Assembly (NCBI RefSeq): GCF_030272615.1
Contig: NW_026729290.1
Span: forward strand, 1 to 64,000
Reading direction: 5' to 3'
Length of the DNA stretch: 64,000 bases
Source: Cryptomeria japonica
Taxonomy: Eukaryota; Streptophyta; Pinopsida; Cupressales; Cupressaceae
In this document: piece after piece, positions 11,531 through 23,850 of the stretch
Layout: each line of letters begins with the position of its first letter
Position numbering within the stretch: the stretch's first letter is position 1
Notes under the pieces: model-generated
What the model saw: only the letters and a program-made list of their open reading frames with translations
Databases searched by the model: none
Told to the model about the DNA's origin: nothing
Translations under genes and position numbers: made by a program

Positions 11531-12510
11531 ATCCTCAATATCAGATTATTGGTGACATAGATGCAGGAATCATGACTAGAAGAAGAGCAAAAACTGATGA
11601 ACAAGCTCAAATGGCTGAGAATTATTGTTTGGTAACTGATTTTGAACCTAAATCCATTTCTGATGCATTGATTGATGATTGTTGGTTAAATGCAATGAGA
11701 GATGAAATCAATCAAATAGAAAAGAATAAAACCTGGGAACTAGTGCCTAGACCAGATGATAAAAATGTTATAGGGGGAAAATGGATTTTCAAAAATAAAC
11801 TTGATGAATCTGGTAAAGTTGTTAGGAATAAGGTACGCTTTGTTTGTAAAGGTTATTCCAAGCAATAAGGTATTGATTTTGGTGAAAATTTTGCACATGT
11901 TTCCAGGCTAGAGTCAATACGAATATTTCTTGCATATTCTTGTGATAAAAACTTTAATGTTTATCAAATGGATGTTAAAACAACATTCCCAAATGGTTAT
12001 CTTGATGAGGAGGTGTATACGGAACAACCAGAGGGATTTGTCTCTGCAGATAAATCTAATTATGTATACAGGTTGAGAAAGGCTCCTTATGGCCTTAAAC
12101 AAGCTCCGAGAGCTTGGTACTCCAGATTGGATACCAACCTTACAACAAATGGATTCACTAGAGGTGGAGTTGACATTAACTTGTATGTTAGGGTTGAAGG
12201 TAATGATATTTTAGTTGTTGAAGTATATGTGGATGATATTATTTTTGGTAGCAATAATGATTCTTTGTCTAAAGAGTTTTCAAAACTCATGGAATCTAAA
12301 TTTCAAATGTCCATGTTGGGTGCATTAACCTTTTTCCTTGGTCTTCAAATAATGCAACTTTAAGGAGGCATATTTTTGTCACAAACTAAATATGCAAGAG
12401 AAATGCTTAAGAAGTTTAACAAAACAGATTGAAAATTAGTTATCACTCCAATGGAGACTGGCTGGAAATTGACTAAGTTTGATGATTCTCCTGAGGTAAA
12501 CCAATTAGAA
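11531..12510 (+). pseudogene. reverse transcriptase, element A
   Basis: Copia RT (RVT_2) blocks appear in order: [72 protein letters not shown] and the catalytic YVDDIIFGS at about 12230. The usual KTAFLNG reads KTTFPNG. Stops occur near 11866, 12361 and 12430. Most blocks stay in one frame (11572-12810), so decay here is mainly by point mutation. Confidence 0.92.
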
Positions 12511-13182
12511 TATAGATGAATGATAGGTAGTTTACTTTATTTAACTGCATCTAGACCTGGTTTAATGTATGCAATATGTTTGGTTTCACGCTTCCAGTCT
12601 ACACCTAAACAATCCCACTTGACTGTTGTGAAAAGAATATTTAAGTACATTCAAGGTACATTAGACTATGGTTTGTGGTATCCTCAGCAAAATAATTTTT
12701 CACTTGTCGGTTTTACTGATGCTGACTGGGCTGGTTGTATGGATGACAGAAAGAGCACCAATGGTGCAGCCTTCTTTCTAGGTGATTGTCTTGATCCCTG
12801 GAACAGTTAAAAGCAAGATTGTGTCACTTTATCAACTATAGAGTTTGAATATATTGCAGAAACAACTTGTTATACTCAGCTAATCTGGATGTCTCATCAA
12901 CTTATTGATATGGGTATTTCAATTGATAAACCCATTTCCATTTTCTGTGATAACATTGGTGCCATCAATCTCTCTAAAAATCCTATTATGCATTCTCACA
13001 CTAAACATGTTGCTATTAAATTACAATTTTTGTGAGAGCATGTGTTAGCTAATGAATTTCATATGTTCTATGTGCCTTCTTTGGCACAAGTTGCTAACAT
13101 TTTCACAAAAGCACTATCTAAGGAAGCATTTGAACATTTCTGAGACAGGTTGGGAGTTATCTCTCAATCTACTCTTTTTTAA
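12511..13182 (+). pseudogene. RNase H, element A
   Basis: Continues from RT with GSLLYLTASRPGLMYAI. The RNase H motifs are GFTDADWAGCMDDRKST, TLSTIEFEYIAE and, near the C-terminus, NPIMHSHTKHVAIK and ANIFTKALS. The end is the stop after SQSTLF at 13182, typical of Copia polyproteins. In-frame stops at about 12808 and 13034. Confidence 0.9.
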
Positions 13183-13911
13183 ACTCCTGATTTAGTCAGG
13201 GGGAGATTTACTCTCCTCAAGCACTATTCTACTACTTTTTTCCTTTGTCCTTGAGTCAAAAAGGGGGAGAAAGCATTTTATGGATAGTTTGGCTTGTATT
13301 CGCATCACTTGACATAAGCATCATGGACTACATTTGAGTATTGTGGCATTTGGCATCTAGTTTGGCTTGTATTGGCATCATTTGGCATAAGCATCATTTA
13401 CTACATTTGAGTATAGTTGCATTTGGCATCATTTGGCATAAGCATCATTTACTACATTTGGGTATAGTTGCATTTGGCATCATTTGGCATAAGCATCATT
13501 GACTACATTTGATTATAGTGGCATTTGGCATCAGTTGACATTTTTGATATTTGGCATTCATGAGATATCGACATTTCATTGACAGTTTCATACTTGATAG
13601 TATTCTTGGCATTTGACATTTTTGACATTTGGTATTCATGAGATGATATATTGGCATTTCATGGACAATGGTTTCATGTTTGACAGTATTGACATCTAGC
13701 AGTACTTTCATTTCTGGTATGGACAGTGGTTTCATTATAGATGACAGGTGATAGGTTGACATTTTGATTGCTTTGACATAATGGTATTCTTTTATTTACA
13801 AATGATAGGTGACAGGTTGACATTTGATACTATTTGGTTTACAAGTCTATTGACAGTGATATTTCATGTGCATTTCAAAATCAATGACGACATGATTTTT
13901 GCCATCAAGGA
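13183..13911 (+). repeat. 3' untranslated region of element A with tandem repeats
   Basis: After two purine tracts (GGGGGAGA near 13200 and 13262), 13278-13535 holds four imperfect units built on TTTGGCATAAGCATCATTTA plus CTACATTTGAGTATAGTTGC. The first two are about 70-80 bp and the last two are 51 bp. 13536-13705 has two copies of a different ~80-bp unit (GGCATTCATGAGAT...TTTCAT). 13740-13830 repeats GATAGGTGACAGGTTGACAT. Confidence 0.8.
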
Positions 13912-13924
13912 CAAAGGGGAAGTT
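13912..13924 (+). other. polypurine tract of element A
   Basis: CAAAGGGGAAGTT directly precedes the 3' LTR. Confidence 0.75.
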
Positions 13925-15551
13925 TGTTGACCCTTGATTTTCCTTGACGACAAAAAGGGTGACGTCATGGGAATTTGTTATATTCAGCTTGTCATGGTTA
14001 AAATCATTAATTATTAAAATGCTTATGACTGCATTGTTGTCATGTGAGTTAAATAAAAAGGGAATTTGTATAGTGTTGTCAGCAACTTGAGGAGTGGGAC
14101 ATGAGCTGGAGTTTCTTTGACATGGCTTGGCATTTCAATGACATCTTTTTCTACGGAATCAAAAACTAATGTCAATATTGCAAAAAAAATTGGCATTTGT
14201 GTAAAGCAAGAAGTAAGGTTTATTTGTTTGTCTATTGCGAACCCTAATGGGCTGCTGCCATGAGATTTATTCTTATAGTTATAGGGCTCATTATGGTCAA
14301 AATCTGGTCATGGGTTTTTGTTATGTTATTCCTTAGGACAGACGTTTATTGTGGTGGTCTTGGCTGTCGATTTTAGTGGAGTTAGTTACAGATTTTTAGG
14401 GATTATTAGGTACCATCACTCCATTTCATTTCTAAGGTAAAATCGATTCAAAATGAAGTTTCTTTTTTGAAAATGGTAAAGGAAGAAAGATGTTTAGTTT
14501 TTAGTTGTTTTCTTCAACGAAGTTTGCAAAGTTAAAAAGTTGTCTTTGGATTAATTGCAGAATGTTGTTGTTTTAATACATTGGTTTATTCTGCAACTAC
14601 TTTTAGTCAATTATAAAACCCTCACCAAGGATTGAAAATTTTGTGTTTTTCAAGGGTTTATTTTGTTTATAGAATGTAATGGTAATCTAAAAAGAAAAGA
14701 GTGCATGGAGGAAAAATAGTTTCGAAGGTTATAGATGTTGATAGATAGATATAATTTACTTTGGATAAAAACATTATGATCTTTGGATAATAGAGTGTAT
14801 AAGTTCCTTTATAGGGCATAAGTTGAAAATAAGGCAGTATTGATTGCATTTTCAATCTTTAACAAAATAGTGAACTGGAAAGATGTATTGTATTGTGATA
14901 ACAATATCTTGAAACAGATATTATTGCATATCATTGTATTTTGAAATCTCGTTGAAATACTGGTAAATTTGTAGATACACTAATATAGTGTAGATATAAG
15001 TTTGGCAGTACTTGTAACTTGAGTTGCAAAAGAGAAGTTGAGAAATGTAGGGGTGGTGTTCCTTGAAGTCTTCTAAACACTATGTATTGAGTTGGTGCTA
15101 ATTGAGTTAATAAAGGAAATTCATGGTCGAGTGGTTTTTCTACCCAAGATGGTTTTCCACTCATGAAATCTATTGTGTTATGGGTTTATATTTGTATCAT
15201 TATGTTTTAGTTGATTTAATGCTCTGATATCTCAGTTTTGTTTAATGGTTTGTAGCTTACTATTCATGTCTTGCATATTCTCTGCTTTACTCAAAACAAT
15301 TCAATTTTTTATTCTGAAAAAAAAATAGTTATAGTTCTAAGGATGACAAGGGTTATTAAAAATGAATAGTGGATAGTCAACTTCATATTCTTTTTCAAAG
15401 TCTGTTGTCTTAATCACTAGGATTGGTTTTTCACATTCATTATCTTCAAATTGTCTCAAAGTTGCCTAGTGAGTTTTCTTGTTAAAATTGGGTCTGCATG
15501 TCACTCACTTTGATTCACCCCCCACCTCTCAGAGTGAATCCACTTCAAACA
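13925..15551 (+). repeat. 3' LTR of Copia element A
   Basis: TGTTGACCCTTGATT...TTCAAACA, followed by the duplicated target AACTA at 15552-15556. Confidence 0.9.
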
Positions 15552-16177
15552 AACTATTGAACAAAAGTTATTACTATTTTTGTTTCTGAAAAGGCTGATT
15601 ATGTATGAAGAAAGTGATCTAAAAATCATAAGTGAAAGATACACGTCTGAGTAGAAGTCTTTGTCTGCCATATTAGGAAGATGTTTTGTGTTGTCCAGTT
15701 TGAAGTTGTATTTATATATCTTGAGGTAGTATAAATTTTGAGGAGATATGGTATGTGTCTGAGTTGAGACAATAAAAATTGAGTGGAAGAGTATTTCTAA
15801 AGTCTGTAGATCATAACATGGAAGGAGGGTAGAAGTTGTTAGATATTGTGAAAATACATGTGAAAAGTTGATATCATTTAATGTCCCAATATTTTATTTG
15901 TAAATGTAAGAAATGTTATGTTTGAGGTCACCAAAGCCCATTGAGATCCCTGAGCGCCAATCGTGTGTCTCTATGGGAGGTGTTGATAGAAAAAATAAAT
16001 TGCACATAAACCTATGATGGATTGGTTACCAAATGGGCCAGAGCTTATGGTTAGAGCATCCCAACATGATCATGGGATTTCCTAGGTTTGATCTCTAGTA
16101 TTTGAAGGTTTTAGATGTTGAAGCATCAGGGAATGAAGTCAGAATGAATTTAAGAAGAAATTAGAATTGGTAGTTGA
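15552..16177. other. internal region of element B, right part, no gene
   Basis: Continuation of B's internal DNA after the target duplication of A. No coding motif is visible. Confidence 0.6.
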
Positions 16178-16190
16178 GATTAAGGGGGAG
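16178..16190 (+). other. polypurine tract of element B
   Basis: GATTAAGGGGGAG directly precedes TGTTGGAAGT of the 3' LTR. Confidence 0.8.
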
Positions 16191-16650
16191 TGTTGGAAGT
16201 AATCTCAACTACCTTGTCAATAACTTTTCATGTGCCATATCCTCCATATGATCATCCATATTTGTAGATAATTTTTAGCATTAAATGACAACACTCACAA
16301 ATTATCTTCATTATATTCGAATGGATTTTGTTGTAGCTCCTCAGCCTACTCTTTATCACATCAGCAGATTGACACAGATTTTGGTTGGTAGATAAATAAT
16401 ATTTTATATTTACCACTCTATCTACAACAAACTCTCAACATTCTATATAATGTTGGGGTTTGTATTTTGTCTCCATTGTGTTAGTAGAGTCCAACTTTAT
16501 AGAGTTGTTAGATGTAAAAGTTGTGTGTCTGAAGAAAGTCATATTCAAGTATGAATGTAAGAGCAAAAACTTAGTCAATCAATGTTAATACTTTATTTTG
16601 TTTAATATAAATCTATTTGTCTTTATTTTTCTACTCTCGTGTTTCCTTTA
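16191..16650 (+). repeat. 3' LTR of element B
   Basis: TGTTGGAAGT...TTTCCTTTA. The terminal CA of the 5' copy is TA here. Confidence 0.82.
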
Positions 16651-18028
16651 TAAGCGAAGGAGCTTGTATTCAATGATAGCAGTGAATCTAAATACTCTCA
16701 AATTGCATAAGCAAAAGTACCCAATGACATGCCTGAAGCTAGGTAGACATAAAATTATAGATCTCCTTTCCTTGTGGAAAGATCCCAAACCTAATAATAA
16801 TTGCAAAAGAATGGCTTGTTTTATTTGATAGGGTTGTTTTAACATGATTTCTTCCCTATTTTCATCTTTTTACTTGTAACAATTAAATAAATTAATTTTG
16901 TATTACAATTTCAAACAAATTTATTTTTTAATTAAATTTATTTATTAATTTACGTCTAGTAAAAAATAATAATATATTAAAATTTACTATATTAAAATAC
17001 GTTTAGGTAAATTATTTATATAGATAGTTCTAAAATGGAATTTTTAGTATATAATGATGAAGAATTTTTTAATATATTATTCTTGCATTAGATTTCACAC
17101 TTTTATACATATTTGATATTGTAAACCCTTTTGTTCTTTTGCTCTATATTATGAGAGATTGGTGTCTTTCAATTATAAAATTAGTTACAGTCATACAAAA
17201 GTCAAAATTAATTTATCTATATATTTTAATTAAATAGATTGTAATTGTTGTTTTTTAAATGTTGATTATTGAAAAATATTTTATTTTCAATAAATTCTCA
17301 TTTTAAAAAACATGTTGTTAATGTTTACAACATGTAAGAATAAACAATACATAAATTTTTTTGAATTTTTATTCGTTGTATTTATTATGAAATCCTATCA
17401 AATTAGTTGTTCTAAAGTTATATTAGAGATGCTAGAATCAAAAGGACCATTGGTAACTATTTTCTATCTCCCAAAAATAGTGATTTGTATTAATGGATAT
17501 TTTGAGGCATCACACCAAATTTCTTTCTATATTCTTAATTTAAACATCATCTTAGAGGAATGTTATCAAATACCCATAAATTAGGCATAACATTGATGAT
17601 CAAAGAACTAGAAATTTTGTCTAGGTTATTTAACAATCAATGAGAATATAAATTCTACAATTTCCTTTTGATTAAAGATAAGCGATGTAAAGAGATCTTA
17701 GGTTTGTATCAAGAGTACCTATTTTTTTTTTCACACAATAAATAATAACACGTCAATTAAAAGGAAATACTAAATCTAAAATTAACCAAATTATGATGAA
17801 ATATTAATCACTTAAACATATTTTTCATCATAGTAATGTCAACACATTTAAGATTCAATTCACTTTATATAAAAAATTAGAATACATCATTATGAGAATA
17901 ATTGCATTTATACGTTTAGGGAGCATACTTGATTATTCATTTATAATTATTTGATGATATATTGAAGATAAATAATTTTTTATAAAGAAGATTATGCTTG
18001 AGGAATAATTCTGACTTTGTTAATGCAT
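16651..18028. other. AT-rich unassigned DNA
   Basis: Very AT-rich, with only short ORFs (the longest is 90 codons at 17312). No domain, RNA gene or element terminus recognised. It is the DNA into which LINE-1 inserted. Confidence 0.5.
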
Positions 18029-18043
18029 AACTATAGTTGATCC
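18029..18043. repeat. left target-site duplication of LINE-1
   Basis: AACTATAGTTGATCC, identical at 37334-37348. A 15-bp duplication fits endonuclease-primed LINE insertion and defines the 5' end of LINE-1 as full length. Confidence 0.85.
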
Positions 18044-18054
18044 CCATTTAACCA

Positions 18055-19556
18055 TGGCAGACTTTACGAGAGGAGGTGAGCAGCGAATGGGAGATTCAAA
18101 TTTCAAATAGGGTTATGGCAGACTTTTTATGCCTGGCACTAGTGATCATGTAGGTTCCCAGGCCTCCGAGGGTCCTGTGGGGGACAAGGCGACAAACAAA
18201 TCAGTTGAAGATGTAGATTCCAAAGTAGGGGACCCATATGATAGATGTAAAGTAAAGAAATGGATGGCTCTATTTGGAGTGAGGCATTTGGTGCAATCTG
18301 GACTTCCAGAAGTTAAAAATCTTTCTGATTTGGTGACAGGGGTTTTTGCTATATCTGTGCCAGATAAGCTATTTGATTTCTCTATCTCTAGTCTGGCTAT
18401 GACTTTGATTGGGTGATTTGCTAGTTTTAGACCTAACATTGATGTTGTTAGGAACTTTATAAGGTGAAAATGGTTTCTCAAAGGCCAAGTGGATGTGGTG
18501 GCTTTTCCTAGGGGTTTTTGCCTTTTCTTTTAATAATGAAGAAGATTTGAATAAAGCACTCTGTGAAGGTTCGTGGATGTTCAGCAAGTCAACTTTGGCT
18601 TTACAGAAATGGGCTCCTAACTTACCATTGGATGGTTCCTTCTTCATGTTAGCTCCTGCCTTGACGTGTCTTCCTAGCCTTCCATTGGATTTTTAGAATG
18701 AGAAGGTTTTTAAAGGGATTGTAGGATCCTTTGGGGAACTCCTCTCGATTGACCCAAAGACTGTAGCCAAATCTAGGTTGGTTTTTACTCATATTCGTGT
18801 TAATGTTAATCAAATTATGGATATGCCTCAGTCCATTGAGATTTTGTCTAAACTGGGGAAATGGACCCAAGTGATTGAATATGAATCTCTCCCATTTGTG
18901 TGTTTTCATTGTAAAAAGTTGGGTCACTAGGTGAAATCTTGTCCTTCCAAGAAGGGTAAGAATAGTAAAACTGATAGTCATCCGAAGCAGAAATGGCAAA
19001 TGAAAGGGAATAATGATGCTGCACCTTCAGAGTTAATCCCTGAGAAGGAAGCAACTGAGTTGGAAAATGAGGAAAATAAGGGTATGAATAACTACAAGGA
19101 AAACTCTGACTGCGCCTATTCTAATAGTCAAAAACAAATTAATGAGGAGGGAGAGGATGGTACTAAAGACCTGGTTCAAAATACTAAATCTGTAGATTTG
19201 AAGGTTGATCTTATCATCTAGGGTAAACCTGTTGATTTATCCAGTAATGATGTTGTAGCTTCATCTAATAACAAGGAAAATGAGGAAGACGTTAATGAAA
19301 CTCAGGACTATAATATCTTGGAAATGGCACCTTTGTTTCTATTAACCAATGGAAGCTCTAAGAAAACTAAAAATATGAACCTGAAATCCCAATCTAAAAC
19401 TCCTCCCAGAAGCTTGGAGATGGTGGGTCTTGAGGGAAATCCTTGGATTTCCAGTAATAAAGAAGGAAAGTCTAATAAGGGAGGACCTAGTGGAGGTATT
19501 TCAACTAGAAGCAAGAATAAGAAGGTTGCAGATGTTAGAAATCAGAACAAAAAATA
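18055..19556 (+). pseudogene. LINE-1 ORF1 (DUF4283-like, zinc knuckle)
   Basis: RNA-binding ORF1 protein of a plant L1. ATG at 18055 gives MADFTRGGEQRMG. The DUF4283-type core runs through FRPNIDVVRNF, LKGQVDVVAFP, DLNKALCEGSWMF and TLALQKWAPN (18420-18630). A KWTQVIEYESLPFVCFH segment leads into the knuckle CFHCKKLGH-VKSC (18901-18942), where a TAG stop replaces the residue after His. A long Lys/Asn/Glu-rich tail follows. Stops at 18109, 18415, 18694 and inside the knuckle. Homologous to LINE-2 ORF1 (60960-62634, - strand), which has the same block order. Confidence 0.82.
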
Positions 19557-19658
19557 GGGGAGACCCTCTCTAAAGAATCATAGGTAACTAGAAAGTTGGA
19601 AGAACCGTGTTGATGGAACACAGATTTCCATCGAGTTAGCCTTATCTTCGGTTAAATT

Positions 19659-20330
19659 ATGAAGATAATTTCATGGAATATCAGAGGGTTGAATGGCCCC
19701 CACAATTAGGATGTGTTGCGTAATATTGTTAGAGATCATAAACTGGATGTAGTTCTTATTCAGGAAACTAAGATGTGTAACCATAAAGTAAAAAAATTAG
19801 AATTTTCAAAAATAATGGGGTGATTGGTACTAGCTCTGAGGGTGCCTTAGGACGCACAACTATCTTTTGGAATCAGAATTCCATTAAAGGTAAGGAAATT
19901 ACTTCAGGGGTTAATATGACCTCATTTTTGCTTGAGCATATTAGGGATGACTTTGTCTAGGTTATCTCTAATATCTCTGTGCCTAATACTAAATCTGGAA
20001 GAGCTAAATTTTGGAGTCTAGTAGAAGATAGACAAAGGGTTTTAGATAAAAGTTGGATCATTATGGGAGATTTCAATACTCCCTTAAAAGATGATAAAAA
20101 GATGGGAGGTCTTCCTTTGCAGTTAGATGGAAGACAAGATCTCATGGACTTTATTAATGATCAAGCTTTGATGGATGTGGATCTCAGAGGGATTAATTAT
20201 ACTTGGACCAATAGAAGAACTGACCCTGATCTCATTCAAGTTAGGCTGGATAGATCCCTGATCTCCCTCGATTGGCTCTCTAAGTAAAATTGTTCTCTAG
20301 CGTCTATCATTAAGATTGGCTCTAATCATT
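19659..20330 (+). pseudogene. LINE-1 ORF2: AP endonuclease domain
   Basis: ORF2 begins at 19659 with MKIISWNIRGLNGP. Endonuclease motifs: SWN, LIQETK (about 19757), IMGDFNTPL (about 20060), INYTWTNRR and SNHYPI (the SDH motif with D to N, about 20320). Several stops and a frameshift near 19800. The domain nicks target DNA to prime reverse transcription in intact LINEs. Confidence 0.88.
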
Positions 20331-22640
20331 ATCCTATCTCTTTCACTGCCAATCCTACTTCCTCAAAATGAAATTTTCCATTTAGATTTGAAAAAGCTTG
20401 GCTACCCCACTCCTCTCTGGAAAAATTTGTTTCTGAGTGGTGGAATTCAGAGGTTGAGGGTACTGCTTTATTTAGAGTGGCCAAAAGGCTTAATATTATC
20501 AAAGTTAAAGTCAAAATCTGAAATAAAGAGACTTTTGGAGATATCTTCAAAATGAAAGCCAATATTAAGAAAGATATTAAAGAAGTTCAGGATAAAATTC
20601 AAGTGGAAGGCCTTTCTGAGGATTTGAGGAATTCTGAAAGTGAGTTGCTTTCCAAATACCATGAAATTATCACTAATGAAGAAACCTTTTGGAGACAAAG
20701 ATCAAGAGCGTTATATTTGACAGAAGGTGATAAAAATACCTAGTTTTTCCACATGACTGCTCTTAAGCATAGGGCGGCCAACATAATCTCCAGTTTATCC
20801 AGTAATAGGGGTATTTTGTCGGAAGAAGATGAAATTAGAAAGGAAGCTGTGGATTTATTTAGTAATCTTTTGGGTGGTGAGAATTCTCTGGATATCATAA
20901 ATCAAGACCTTCTTGCTCAAGCTATCCTTACCATTTTAAATGAGGATGACAACAAAAATCTATCTAGGATCCCTTCGAATCAAGAGATCAAAAAGGCAAT
21001 TTTTTCCTTTCTTAGAGACAAGTCTCCTGGTCCAAATGGATTCCCTATGTTCTTCTTTCAAAAATTTTAGAATATTATGGAGATTGACATCTGTAATGGT
21101 GTTAAAGAATTTTTTGGGTCTAGAAGACTTCTCAAAGAACTCAATGCGACCTTTATTGTCCTCATCCCTAAGATCTCTGGAGCTGATTCTCTCAATAAGT
21201 TTATACCTATTAGTCTTTGTAATTCTTTTTACAAGATAATATCTAAGGTTCTCACTTCTAGAATGTTGGATATCCTTCCTCACATAATTTTTGCCCAGCA
21301 AAATGGTTTTGTCCCTGGTAGAAAGATTCTAGATTCCATCATTTTAGTTCATGATAACATTCATTCTCTAACTATCGCTAAAAACTAGGGATTTTTTCTA
21401 AAGCTGGATATGTCCAAGGCCTATGACAGAGTGAATTGGCATTTCCTTTTCAGTATTATCAAAGCTTTTGGGTTTGGGGAAAAGGTGATTCAACTATGTT
21501 CTTAGCTGACTAGTACTACCTCTTCTGTTGTTATTATTAATGGATCTCCCTCCAGTTTATTCAAAAGTTCTAGAGGCCTAAGGTAGGGTGATCCTATCTC
21601 CCTTATCTTGTTTACTATCTTGGCAAAAACTTTGGGCAAATTTATTATGAGAAGTGTGGAGGAAGGGAAACTCAAAGGCCTTAAGAATTCCTCATCCAAC
21701 TTAATCTGTACTCATGAACAATTCATAGATGACTCTATTACCATGGGAGAAGCTACCATAAGAGAAGCTAGAAATATGAAGATTGTCATGGATTTCTATG
21801 AAGCTGCTTCTAGGCAAAAATTAAATTAGGATAAGAGTTCTTTGTTCTTCATCAACACCCCTGTCGATAGACAAAAAAGGATTGAAAGGATCCTTGGATG
21901 TAAAATTACTAAGTTTCCTTCTACTTATTTGGGTCTCTCTCTACATTTAAAGGCTTCGGAGAATTTCTAGATGAAGTTGGTTGATAGATTTAATTCCAAA
22001 CTAGCTGGGTGGAAGGGAGCCCTCCTCAGTCAAGCAGGCAAGGTGACGATGCTTAATGCTACTCTTCAAAATCTATCTATCTATGCCCTTAGTCTGTTTA
22101 AGATCCCCAGGAAGTTTGTTGAGGCCATTTAAAGAATACAAAAAAAATTCTTATGGTCAAGAGTGGAAGATAAAAATAGAATCTCCCTTATTGCCTGGAA
22201 TAATATTTGCACTCCTAAGGCTTTTGGGGGCCTGAGAATAAGGAACATTATGACTATGAACAATGCCCTATTAGCTAAACAAATTTGGAGAATGAAAGGG
22301 GAGGAAAGGGAATGGAATTCCATTTGGAAAAATAAATAACTTCACATGCAACCATCTGATGAAGAATTTATGGATAATTCCTTCCTTGTGGATGGCTCTG
22401 CTATTTGGAATTTTGTTCAAATGGCTAAAGTCTGGGCTGCTACTGGAAGAAAGTGGAAACTGGGTAATGGGAGAATTATCAGATTTTGGGAGGACAAATG
22501 GCTAATGGATAAACCAGTGGAGGAAATCCCCATTCTTAATGAATGGAAAGACTAGTTTAAAAGCAGGTATGGAGACCTTGTTAGGGACTACTAGAGAAAT
22601 GGTAAGTGGATTGAGTTTAGCCAGGTTTGTCCAGGCCTAA
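20331..22640 (+). pseudogene. LINE-1 ORF2: reverse transcriptase domain
   Basis: Non-LTR RT blocks: NQEIKKAIFSFLRDKSPGPN, FIVLIPKISGADSLNKFIPI, AQQNGFVPGRKILDSI, LKLDMSKAYDRVNWHF and the catalytic FIDDSITMG (about 21725; FADD or YADD in active elements). Then a LGLSLHLKA-type stretch and GWKGALLSQAGKVTMLNATL. Stops near 20741, 21068, 21387 and 21828. LINE-2 has the same blocks on the - strand (58700-59860). Confidence 0.9.
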
Positions 22641-23000
22641 GATTTTTGGAGACCTTGTTGTCTTCTAAAATATTCATGGAGCATTTTGAGGATTGTATGA
22701 TTTTGAAGGAAACTTCTGATGGGCGATATTTTGTTTCTTCAGTTGTCTCTATACATTACAAAGTTATAGATGAGATTCCTTTGTGGGCAAAAGTGTGGAT
22801 GAAGGATTTGACTCCCAAAATTAATATCTTCTTTTGGATCTTTATCCAAAATAAGGTGATGACCCTTGATAATCTCCATAAGCATGGATTTGTTTTTCCT
22901 AATAGGTGCTCTCTTTGCTATAGGGAGGAGGAGTCTGCCTACCATATTCTCTACAGTGCACTTTTAGTCAGGATATTTGGAATATAATTCTTAATAAGTG
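22641..23000 (+). pseudogene. LINE-1 ORF2: zinc-binding region (zf-RVT)
   Basis: WMKDLTPKINIFFWIFIQNK is followed by FPNRCSLCYREEESAYHIL, the conserved zinc-binding module after plant LINE RT. The expected final His/Cys pair is altered (HILYSALL for the usual HLF..C). Confidence 0.8.
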
Positions 23001-23329
23001 AAAGTTGAGCTGGGTTTTCCCGAACTCGCTGGAAGAGTTTTCGCAGCAATGGTTTTCTCCTACCTCTAATTCTAAGAATGTTGATCTTTGGAAACTTATT
23101 CTCCCCATTGTCACTTGGAACATCTAGAAGGAGCATAACAATAGGATTTTTAGGGAAAAAAGTGTGAAACCTAAAGTGGTAGTGGATAAAATTTATAGAG
23201 GGATCCATGATTGCTTATATGGCATTAATACTAGATTATCTGCTAAGGAAGATTTTAATGAAAGATGGAACCTTTCCAATAGAAGAAATAGGAAGGATAA
23301 AGGTAGAGATGGTCTTTATTGGAGCTTTC

Positions 23330-23850
23330 CTCCCTAAGGATGGATCAAGGCCAATTTTGATGGGGCATCTAAGGGAAATCCTAGCAATGCTGGATATGGG
23401 GGTATTGTCAGGAATTTTGCTAGAGGTTGTCTTGTGGTTGTTGTTGGTCCTTTGGAAAACCAAATGAGCCATTATTCTGAAGCTTTGACTGCCCTTAATA
23501 CTCTGATCATTGCTAAAAATCTCAATCATGACAAGTTATGGTCAGAGGGAGATTTTCTTAATATTATAAAATGCCTAAAGGGTGAAGCTGAACCTTTGTG
23601 GTCTATCAAAAATATCATTTTTAAGGCTAGAGAAATTATTACTAGTTTTAAAGTTGTTATTATTGAGCATGCCTTTAAGGAGATGAATGTCATCATGGAC
23701 AGTTTTTCCAACCTTGGTGTAATATCCAAAAAACAAAGCATATGGAATGGTGAAGAGAATATTGATTTTAATATTAAAGACCTCATTAGAAAGGACAAAA
23801 TTATGGGGAAAGAAAGATTGCATTCTAATAATGGTTGTATTAATGATTGA
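23330..23850 (+). pseudogene. LINE-1 ORF2: C-terminal RNase H
   Basis: RVT_3-type RNase H: KANFDGASKGNPSNAGYGGI (catalytic Asp), SHYSEALTALNTL (Glu), LWSEGDFLNIIKCL (Asp). There is a frameshift around 23430. The C-terminal part VVIIEHAFKEMN (usual H.YREAN) is followed by about 45 codons to the TGA at 23851. LINE-2 aligns over the same tail. Confidence 0.85.

Larger units (their letters stand above)
6685..15551 (+). mobile_element. Copia LTR retrotransposon A (SIRE-like layout), full length but degenerate
   Basis: LTRs of 1,635 and 1,627 bp open TGTTGACCCTTGATT and end ...TTCCAACA / ...TTCAAACA. The 5-bp duplication AACTA is exact on both sides (6680-6684 and 15552-15556). Primer site TGGCATCAGAGTG follows the 5' LTR. 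The domain order gag, protease, integrase, RT, RNase H is that of Ty1/Copia. A coiled coil between gag and the extra zinc knuckles and the long 3' region recall SIRE-type elements. All ORFs contain stops and frameshifts, so it cannot be autonomous now. It is inserted in element B. Confidence 0.93.
5151..16650 (+). mobile_element. LTR element B, coding-less (LARD-like), split by Copia element A
   Basis: Two LTRs opening TGTTGGAAGTAATCTCAAC lie at 5151-5608 and 16191-16650. They differ at roughly 8% of sites by hand count over the first ~168 bases. A degenerate initiator-Met-tRNA primer site follows the 5' LTR and a PPT precedes the 3' LTR. After removing inserted element A, the internal part is only about 1.7 kb and shows no gag or pol, so B is non-autonomous. 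The flanking 5-mers (GATGC at left, TAAGC at right) agree at only three of five positions, so the target duplication has decayed or the right end is off by a base or two. Confidence 0.75.

Noticed and set aside
17312-17584. 90-codon ORF in AT-rich DNA
   Set aside because: No domain, and its composition mirrors the AT-rich DNA around it. Compatible with chance.
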